From assembly GCA_001603415.1 (NCBI GenBank), contig LUYY01000135.1:1-5068 (forward strand): a DNA stretch of 5,068 nucleotides. The letters run 5' to 3'. This stretch comes from Bacteroidales bacterium Bact_07. Lineage in GTDB: Bacteria > Bacteroidota > Bacteroidia > Bacteroidales > Tenuifilaceae. Shown one piece after another: positions 1 through 5,068 of the stretch (the first letter of the stretch is position 1; each line of letters opens with the position of its first letter). The position numbers and the translations under genes are program-made. The notes beneath the pieces were generated by a model, which saw only the letters and a program-made list of their open reading frames with translations, was not told the DNA's origin and did not search any database.

Positions 1-49
1 CTAAGGTTTAAAAATTTAGGACAAAAACTACAGATTTCAACAAATATGG

Positions 50-57
50 TATTTTTG
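50..57 (+). promoter_or_regulatory. candidate Bacteroidota -7 promoter element for the three-gene operon
   Basis: The octamer TATTTTTG matches the Bacteroidota housekeeping -7 consensus TAnnTTTG at every fixed position. Transcription would begin near base 62-66, leaving a leader of about 30 or 50 bases before the ATG at 95 or 113. No convincing TTTG-like -33 element is seen at the expected spacing of roughly 20 bases; the nearest T-rich triplets (15-17 and 35-37) are misplaced. In AT-rich DNA such an octamer can occur by chance, so this is a candidate only. If real, it rules out the upstream TTG at 59 as the start of the first gene. Confidence 0.35.
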
Positions 58-112
58 TTTGTTGAACTTTTCTTTTAACAGTGTTTATGTTTTTATGATT
101 GAACCCGTGAAA

Positions 113-1003
113 ATGAACTTGAAGTTACCTAAACTAATTATTGCCATTACAGCATTAGGCATTATTGTAGTATCATGCAAATCATCGCCTAAAAAGGAGA
201 GTGAAACGTCCCAATCGGCAGCTGATACACTTTCGACACTTGTAAAGGTAGAAAATGCCATTTTCCCTATTCCATCGCCATGGCAGGTAGTAAACCTGAT
301 TCAAAAAAACAACATCCCATTCAAAGAATCATGCATTAACAGTTCAACCAATTTCCAACGCTATACAACATCGTTTAAGCAAGCCATAAACCTTGGCATA
401 TATGGAACCGATTTAAGCTACCTAAACATTTACGACAAAACTCAGGAATCGCTTCAATACTTAGGGGTGATAAAGAAACTTAGCGAGCAGCTAAGGATTA
501 CCGAATCGTTCGACGAAAAGATTTTTGAAAGAATCGAAAAAAATATCGAAAACAAGGATTCACTGATAAAGATTATATCAGAAACTTATGCAAATTCAGA
601 TTTATACCTCAAAAGGAACGAGCGCTACGATATAAGTGCCCTGATTGTGGCCGGCTGCTGGGTTGAAAGCCTTTACATTATGACCCAAGTTGCTCAAGAG
701 CACAACAATAGAGAAATAATAAACCGGATTGGTGAACAAAAGCATCCCCTGGATAATCTGGTTGAACTATTAACGCCCTTTTACTATAAATCGACTGAGT
801 TTGCCAATCTGCTCGATAGTTTAATAGATTTGGCTTACGAGTTTGATGGAATAATATACTCATACTCGTACCGTGAACCCCTTGTTGACGAAGCAAATAA
901 GGTGATTACCATTCGAAGCCAATCGCGAGTGGTGATGTCGGAGTACCATCTGAAAATAATCAGCAAAAAAATTGAGCAAATACGCTCATCGTTAACCGAA
1001 TAA
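113..1003 (+). CDS. putative lipoprotein of unknown function, mostly alpha-helical
   Basis: The product is 296 residues from the ATG at 113. Its N-terminus is a typical lipoprotein signal: lysines at residues 4 and 7, a hydrophobic core at about 8-20, and the lipobox VVSC with the lipidated Cys at residue 22 (codon 176-178). The frame stays open upstream to a TTG at 59 and an in-frame ATG at 95. I chose 113 because it gives a signal peptide of normal length and lies downstream of the possible -7 element. The residues after the Cys (KSSPKKESE) are not the acidic run of the Bacteroidota surface-export signal, so a periplasm-facing anchor is more likely than display on the cell surface. The mature part has a short proline-containing segment (FPIPSPW), then long amphipathic stretches predicted to be helical, including a coiled-coil-like section rich in Glu, Lys and Ile (about residues 120-175). 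I do not recognise the family. It is 10 bp from the next gene and probably co-transcribed with the transporter, so a periplasmic accessory role is inferred. The reading frame is very secure; the function is unknown. Confidence 0.9.
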   Translation: MNLKLPKLIIAITALGIIVVSCKSSPKKESETSQSAADTLSTLVKVENAIFPIPSPWQVVNLIQKNNIPFKESCINSSTNFQRYTTSFKQAINLGIYGTDLSYLNIYDKTQESLQYLGVIKKLSEQLRITESFDEKIFERIEKNIENKDSLIKIISETYANSDLYLKRNERYDISALIVAGCWVESLYIMTQVAQEHNNREIINRIGEQKHPLDNLVELLTPFYYKSTEFANLLDSLIDLAYEFDGIIYSYSYREPLVDEANKVITIRSQSRVVMSEYHLKIISKKIEQIRSSLTE

Positions 1004-1013
1004 ACATTTTGAT

Positions 1014-1424
1014 ATGCAACGCATAGTAATCATATTAACCTTAACACTTACAAGCCTGAGTTCATTTTCACAGATTGAGCAACTAAAAAAAACGTGCGCA
1101 ATCAACTTCCCATCAAACTACATTAGCGACGGGCAGGAATACTTTGCCGCTCTTAAACCTGACCAACGGATTGAGTTCAGAACAACCTTTTACGCCGATA
1201 ATACTTATAGGATATCGGCATGCACCAATGCAAAAAAAGGGAAACTGGTCTTTACCGTTTACGATACCGAAAAGAACTTACTTTTTACCAACGAGAGTTT
1301 CAACTACTCGCCTTATTGGGATTTGCGATTTACATCAACAGTAACCTGTATAATCCAGGTAGATGTTAAAAATCCACAATTTACTCCAGGCTATGTTATG
1401 CTCCTAATTGGATACAAACAGTAA
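1014..1424 (+). CDS. small secreted beta-rich protein of unknown function
   Basis: The product has 136 residues. Residues 1-19 form a Sec signal peptide: Arg3, a hydrophobic Ile/Leu/Thr core, then SFS followed by Gln20, a common Bacteroidota signal peptidase I site. There is no lipobox, so the mature protein (about 117 residues) should be soluble in the periplasm or secreted. From residue 52 on it shows alternating hydrophobic strands (about 52-60, 63-70, 77-84, 87-92, 109-117, 126-134) separated by short polar turns. This suggests a small beta-sandwich, reminiscent of pre-peptidase C-terminal (PPC) or carbohydrate-binding-like folds, but I cannot assign a family. Cysteines at 28, 70 and 112 could allow one disulfide. 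The gene begins 10 bp after the lipoprotein stop and ends 13 bp before the transporter start, so it is very probably the middle gene of the operon. A ligand-binding or adaptor role for the transporter is inference from position alone. Confidence 0.88.
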   Translation: MQRIVIILTLTLTSLSSFSQIEQLKKTCAINFPSNYISDGQEYFAALKPDQRIEFRTTFYADNTYRISACTNAKKGKLVFTVYDTEKNLLFTNESFNYSPYWDLRFTSTVTCIIQVDVKNPQFTPGYVMLLIGYKQ

Positions 1425-1437
1425 ATACCTATAAAAC

Positions 1438-4400
1438 ATGAGCGAGTCGATCCTAAAAGCTCTCATGCAACTTTTCGCAATTATTGCCCGTCCTGTTTCA
1501 CAAGACGAGAAGGAAAATAACGACTATGCCGACAGGCGAAAGGTTGTAGAGGAGTTCTTAAGGAATCAACTTAATATCGACTTGGTGAAAGAATACCTAA
1601 AAGTTTTTGACTATTTCTACAGCCTATACCAGGAAAAGCAGAGCGAGAAGAGTAAATCGAAAAAAAGAACATCATCAAGCTCGGTAAGGGTTCTTAAAAT
1701 TTGCTCGCAAATCAATGAGGAACTTCAGCAACAGCAAAAAATTGTTGTACTAATCAGGCTACTTGAATTTGTTAAACCCGATGAAGGTGAGGTTACCGAG
1801 CAGGAAATGGCTTTTATAAGCACGGTGGCTGAAACCTTTTACGTTCCCGAGAACGAGTTTCAAAACCTTAAGGACTTTGTACTCTCTGGTTTTGATTCAA
1901 TAAACCCACACCAGAATATCTTGCTGATAAACGACTCTAAAGAGCCTCCCTACGACAACTTGAGGCATCTTTACGCCGAAGGGCTTTATGAACCCATAAA
2001 AATTCTTTTTGTTGAGTCGGCAAACATTTTCTTCTTACGCTACAACGGGCTTCACGAACTATACCTGAATGGCCATTTACTGGTAAAGGACAAGATTTTT
2101 GTTTTGAACAATGGCTCCTCCATCCGAAACTCAAAAATCAAACCCATATACTTCAGCGATATTGTTGGCCGCTTTGTTCAGGATAAGATTAAGGAGAAAA
2201 TTGTTTTTGAAGCTATCGATATAGAATACCGGTTTAAAAGTGGCAAGATTGGCCTTCAACCCATGTCGTTTGTTCAGGAAAGTGGACATTTGGTTGGAAT
2301 TATGGGAGCATCGGGTGCTGGCAAAACCACGCTGCTTAACGTTTTGAATGGAAGCGAAAAACCAACAAGCGGGCAAATACTAATTAATGGTATCGATATT
2401 CATAGCCAGAAAGAGTTAGTTGAAGGTCAAATTGGTTTTGTATCGCAGGACGATTTGCTTATCGAGGAACTTACCGTTTACCAAAACCTATACTTCAACG
2501 CTCGCCTATGCTTTGATAATTACACCCAAGAGCAACTCGAGACAGTTGTAAACCAAACCCTACAAAACCTTGGCCTCTACGAAATTAAGGATATGCGTGT
2601 GGGTTCACCGCTAAATAAAAAGATAAGCGGTGGGCAACGTAAACGCCTTAACATTGCGCTCGAACTGATAAGGGAACCCGCAATCCTTTTCCTCGATGAG
2701 CCAACCTCAGGCCTGAGTTCGCGTGATTCCGAAAATATTCTCGACCTTCTGAAAGAACTTACACTCAAAGGGAAACTGGTGTTTGTGGTTATCCACCAAC
2801 CCTCGTCGGAGATTTTCAAGATGTTCGATAGGTTGCTTATTTTGGATACTGGTGGCTACCTTATTTACAATGGCGACCCCATTGAGTCGATTATCTACTT
2901 CAAATCACGAGTTCAACAGGCCAACTGGAACGAGAGCGAGTGCCCTGTTTGCGGTAACGTAAACCCTGAACAAATTTTCAACATAGTTGAATCGAACGTA
3001 CTCGATGAGTACGGGAATCCAACAAGAGCGCGCAAAATTAGTCCTTTTGAGTGGAACGAGTACTTCAAACGGTTTGCACCTGAAAAACCCACACCTACCT
3101 CACAACCTAAATCGTTACCACAAATACATTTCAAAATACCGAATTGGCTTAAACAGTTACGCATTTTTGTAAGACGAGATATTTTAAGCAAGCTGGCGAA
3201 TAGCCAATACATGATTATCAACATCTTTGAAACGCCGCTGCTTGCCCTACTATTGGCATACATCATAAAGTACTACAACGTTGACGTTTCAAATAAACTT
3301 GGCTACACGCTCTTGGAAAATAGCAACCTACCGGTTTACCTGTTCATGTCGGTTATTGTAGGTATTTTTGTTGGCTTAACCGTAAGTGCCGAGGAAATAA
3401 TAAAAGATAGAAAGATACTGAAACGCGAAGCGTTCCTTAACCTGAGCTGGTCAAGTTACCTAATGTCGAAGGTAACCATTCTTTTGGGCATATCGGCCTT
3501 TCAGGCTCTCATGTTTGTGCTCATAGGCAATAGCATAATGGAAATTAAGGGAATGTACTTTGAGTATTGGTTGGTACTTTTCAGCACATGGTTCTCAGCA
3601 AACATGATGGGTTTAGTAATATCGGATAGTTTTAAAACAGTTGTTACCATCTACATTCTAATTCCTTTCCTTGTTATTCCACAGCTGATACTTAGCGGTA
3701 TTATAGTAAAATACGAAAAGTTGAATCCTACCATTTCATCGCCAAGTAGTATACCCCTTTACGGTGAACTAATTGTCTCGCGTTGGGCCTACGAAGCCTT
3801 AGCAGTTTATCAGTTCAAGGAAAACAAGTACATGAAACCGCTATACAAATTCGATGAGGCCATGAGCTTATCGGATTACAAGCGGAACTACTGGCTTAAA
3901 TCAATACAAAACAAGGTTGATTTCTGCATTCGTAAACTTGAAAATAACGAAAAGAGAGCCGAACTCAACGATGCACTGGAACTGATTAGAAATGAACTGG
4001 TAAAGGAAATGACTGCGCCAAGAACATCGCATTTAATTTTTAGTAAGTACACCCTGTTAACACCCGAGGAGGTTAATCTGGATATCCTAAAAGAACTTAA
4101 CGATTTCCTTGAGCAACTCCGCAAGCATTACGTTAAACTTTACAATAAAGCAAGCGCTGAAAAAGATAACTATATCACGTCGTTCCAAAATAGTCGTCCC
4201 GATGGACAACAGCTTTACGTTGAACTGAAACGCCGTTACCACAATGAAAGTTTAAGTGAATTTGTTCGTAATTCTGGTGAGGTAGAACGTATCATTGAGT
4301 ACAACAACCGCTTAATCCAAAAAATCGACCCGATTTACCAATTCCCTGAATCAAAATTCTTGCGTGCACACTTTTATGCACCGGTTAAACCATTCTTTGG

Positions 4401-4539
4401 TAGTTACTTTGGGACTCTTTGGGTGAACGTAATAGTAATATGGATATCAAGCATTTTGATGTACATGGTACTTTACTACAGGCTTCTTAAACGTTTCCTC
4501 GAATGGCTTGAGAGCTTAGGAGGCGAAACAGAAAGTTGA
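1438..4539 (+). CDS. ABCG-like ABC transporter with N-terminal TerB-like region and large periplasmic loop
   Basis: This 1033-residue half-transporter has its nucleotide-binding domain (NBD) before its membrane domain, as in the ABCG/White family, and probably acts as an inner-membrane dimer. Residues 1-150 are helical and resemble a TerB-like domain split by a Lys/Ser-rich linker (65-82). Residues 186-246 are beta-rich and vaguely FHA-like. The NBD spans about 255-500: Walker A GASGAGKT (290-297), Q-loop Gln337, signature ISGGQ (396-400), Walker B ILFLD (416-420) with catalytic Glu421, and H-loop His453. All catalytic residues are present, so ATP hydrolysis is expected. The D-loop reads SGLSS rather than the usual SGLDS. 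A CPVCG motif (502-506) sits just before NPEQIF, the likely counterpart of the ABCG NPADF segment. Membrane helices lie at about 592-611, 633-651, 676-697, 711-729, 735-757 and 994-1014. The roughly 230-residue loop between the last two should be periplasmic and carries coiled-coil-like helices (about 820-858, 882-915, 938-963). ABCG proteins usually have a much shorter loop there. Length well exceeds the roughly 600-700 residues of simple ABCG half-transporters. The ATG at 1438 is the natural start, 13 bp after the previous stop. Substrate is unknown; lipid or hydrophobic-compound export is the family-based guess. Confidence 0.95.
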   Translation: MSESILKALMQLFAIIARPVSQDEKENNDYADRRKVVEEFLRNQLNIDLVKEYLKVFDYFYSLYQEKQSEKSKSKKRTSSSSVRVLKICSQINEELQQQQKIVVLIRLLEFVKPDEGEVTEQEMAFISTVAETFYVPENEFQNLKDFVLSGFDSINPHQNILLINDSKEPPYDNLRHLYAEGLYEPIKILFVESANIFFLRYNGLHELYLNGHLLVKDKIFVLNNGSSIRNSKIKPIYFSDIVGRFVQDKIKEKIVFEAIDIEYRFKSGKIGLQPMSFVQESGHLVGIMGASGAGKTTLLNVLNGSEKPTSGQILINGIDIHSQKELVEGQIGFVSQDDLLIEELTVYQNLYFNARLCFDNYTQEQLETVVNQTLQNLGLYEIKDMRVGSPLNKKISGGQRKRLNIALELIREPAILFLDEPTSGLSSRDSENILDLLKELTLKGKLVFVVIHQPSSEIFKMFDRLLILDTGGYLIYNGDPIESIIYFKSRVQQANWNESECPVCGNVNPEQIFNIVESNVLDEYGNPTRARKISPFEWNEYFKRFAPEKPTPTSQPKSLPQIHFKIPNWLKQLRIFVRRDILSKLANSQYMIINIFETPLLALLLAYIIKYYNVDVSNKLGYTLLENSNLPVYLFMSVIVGIFVGLTVSAEEIIKDRKILKREAFLNLSWSSYLMSKVTILLGISAFQALMFVLIGNSIMEIKGMYFEYWLVLFSTWFSANMMGLVISDSFKTVVTIYILIPFLVIPQLILSGIIVKYEKLNPTISSPSSIPLYGELIVSRWAYEALAVYQFKENKYMKPLYKFDEAMSLSDYKRNYWLKSIQNKVDFCIRKLENNEKRAELNDALELIRNELVKEMTAPRTSHLIFSKYTLLTPEEVNLDILKELNDFLEQLRKHYVKLYNKASAEKDNYITSFQNSRPDGQQLYVELKRRYHNESLSEFVRNSGEVERIIEYNNRLIQKIDPIYQFPESKFLRAHFYAPVKPFFGSYFGTLWVNVIVIWISSILMYMVLYYRLLKRFLEWLESLGGETES

Positions 4540-4552
4540 TATTAGGATAAAA

Positions 4553-4582
4553 AAAGGGCAATCCCAAAAGGAATTGCCCTTT
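4553..4582. terminator. bidirectional intrinsic terminator between convergent genes
   Basis: A 13-position stem (4553-4565 with 4570-4582) has 12 paired positions, one C/A mismatch (4563/4572) and an AAAA loop. Its core is GGGCAAT pairing with ATTGCCC. On the plus strand the stem ends in TTT and continues TATTGTT. On the minus strand it ends in a run of seven Ts, the complement of the A-run at 4549-4555. It lies 13 bp after the transporter stop and 17 bp beyond the stop of the minus-strand gene, so it can end both transcripts. The T-tract is better on the minus strand. Confidence 0.88.
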
Positions 4583-4599
4583 ATTGTTAAAACTAAATG

Positions 4600-4980
4600 C
4601 TAGTCAACTATTTGAATCATCTTGAAGGGAACTTTGATAATTGACTCATAATCCTCGCCAGCCTCAAGCATATCCTCATCGTCTTCCTCGTAATACCAAT
4701 TAATTATGACATCCTTTTGGTTCTTTTTAAGAACCTCAAGCTTTTTGAATACATCGAGAATACACTTTGACGACGAAGTGTTGAAGTACTCAAGCTGCAC
4801 ATTTACCACCGTATTGGGCTGAGGATTTTTGGCGTATTCATCGAGCCATTCCACAACAGGGCGATAGAATTCTATCGAATTCTCAGGAATAGAGCGACCT
4901 TTTATTTCAATAACTCCAGTATTTGGGTTCATTGTTACAGTCGGAGTTTTTGGCGTTCCCTCAATGTTTAGTAATTCCAT
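4600..4980 (-). CDS. SiaC-family (DUF1987) regulatory phosphoprotein
   Basis: The 126-residue product matches the SiaC/DUF1987 family over its full length. It has the N-terminal IEGTPKTPTV segment, a beta-strand reading GVIEIKGRS, the PENS motif (32-35), NTSS (67-70), and the C-terminal WYYEEDDEDMLEAGEDY block (95-111). SiaC is a small cytoplasmic protein with an anti-sigma-factor-antagonist-like (STAS-type) fold. In Pseudomonas aeruginosa the kinase SiaB phosphorylates it on a Thr in the matching NTSS motif and the PP2C-type phosphatase SiaA removes the phosphate; unphosphorylated SiaC binds and activates the diguanylate cyclase SiaD. Thr68 here is the equivalent residue. The partner and output in this organism are not shown by the window. 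The gene points toward the transporter and ends at the shared terminator, so it is the last or only gene of its unit. SiaB- or SiaA-like partners, if linked, would lie beyond base 5068. The ATG at 4978-4980 gives the usual family start and has no Shine-Dalgarno but an A-rich leader. No gene symbol is given because the regulatory target is untested in this lineage. Confidence 0.9.
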   Translation of the reverse strand: MELLNIEGTPKTPTVTMNPNTGVIEIKGRSIPENSIEFYRPVVEWLDEYAKNPQPNTVVNVQLEYFNTSSSKCILDVFKKLEVLKKNQKDVIINWYYEEDDEDMLEAGEDYESIIKVPFKMIQIVD

Positions 4981-5068
4981 AATATTGTAGTTTTAATTAT
5001 TCACTAACCAACACACTTAGATTAAAAAAAGAATACTCATCATTATAAGGAATAAAATCGTAATTCAG
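4981..5068 (-). other. AT-rich upstream region of the SiaC-like gene
   Basis: These 88 bases hold no coding region on either strand. Reading toward the SiaC-like gene, I find no full TAnnTTTG element; the nearest is TATTCTTT followed by further Ts at about 5027-5036, which is off consensus. The region probably carries the gene's promoter or is an intergenic spacer in a longer operon, but neither can be shown. Confidence 0.4.

Noticed and set aside
59..112. N-terminal extension of the lipoprotein gene to the TTG at 59 or the ATG at 95
   Set aside because: The extension would put 6-18 extra residues before a complete lipoprotein signal, and the TTG at 59 overlaps or sits next to the candidate -7 element. 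The ATG at 95 remains a possible alternative.
113..200. Surface-exposed lipoprotein export signal after the lipidated Cys
   Set aside because: The residues after the Cys are Lys/Ser/Pro-rich and lack the acidic run expected of Bacteroidota surface lipoproteins.
1438..1887. Reading the TerB-like region as evidence for tellurite resistance
   Set aside because: TerB-like folds occur in many unrelated proteins, and no other ter genes are present.
2941..2958. CPVCG as half of a complete zinc ribbon within one chain
   Set aside because: No second Cys or His pair follows at a suitable distance in the same chain, so only an inter-subunit site or no metal site is possible.
2913..3266. Antisense open frame of 117 codons inside the transporter gene
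   Set aside because: It lies entirely opposite the membrane-domain and linker coding region of a well-supported gene and its translation has no recognisable domain or signal. The shorter antisense and out-of-frame stretches elsewhere were rejected for the same reason.
5041..5047. TATAATG on the minus strand as a sigma70-type -10 box for the SiaC-like gene
   Set aside because: The Bacteroidota housekeeping sigma factor recognises TAnnTTTG instead, no matching -35 is present, and such hexamers are frequent in AT-rich DNA.

Overview
The window looks like ordinary chromosomal DNA from a Bacteroidota bacterium, most likely of the order Bacteroidales. The evidence is AT-rich intergenic DNA, no clear Shine-Dalgarno sequences before the genes, a TAnnTTTG-type -7 element near the left end, a Bacteroidota-style secretion signal ending in SFS|Q, and the protein families present. 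The genus cannot be fixed from the sequence. I see no RNA genes, insertion sequences, CRISPR arrays or phage genes.

Layout: a short leader with a candidate promoter (1-112) precedes three tightly packed plus-strand genes with gaps of only 10 and 13 bp, probably one operon. These are (i) a mostly helical lipoprotein of unknown function (113-1003), (ii) a small secreted beta-rich protein of unknown function (1014-1424), and (iii) a 1033-residue ABC transporter of the ABCG-like type (1438-4539). The transporter has the nucleotide-binding domain before the membrane domain. It also has an unusual N-terminal cytoplasmic region (TerB-like helices, then a weakly FHA-like beta segment) and a very large extracytoplasmic loop between its last two membrane helices. 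A strong hairpin at 4553-4582 follows and can serve as terminator for both strands. Converging on it from the right is a minus-strand gene (4600-4980) for a SiaC-family (DUF1987) regulatory phosphoprotein with the conserved NTSS phosphorylation site. The last 88 bases are its AT-rich upstream region and hold no gene.

Working model (inference): the transporter sits in the inner membrane as a dimer. Its N-terminal modules may sense or recruit something in the cytoplasm, and its large periplasmic loop may dock with the lipoprotein and the small secreted protein encoded just upstream. Substrate and direction of transport are unknown; ABCG-type architecture argues for export or membrane extraction of a lipid or hydrophobic compound. 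The SiaC-like gene is a separate transcription unit and need not be functionally linked. Its usual kinase and phosphatase partners are not in the window, but could lie beyond the right edge, upstream of it on the same strand.
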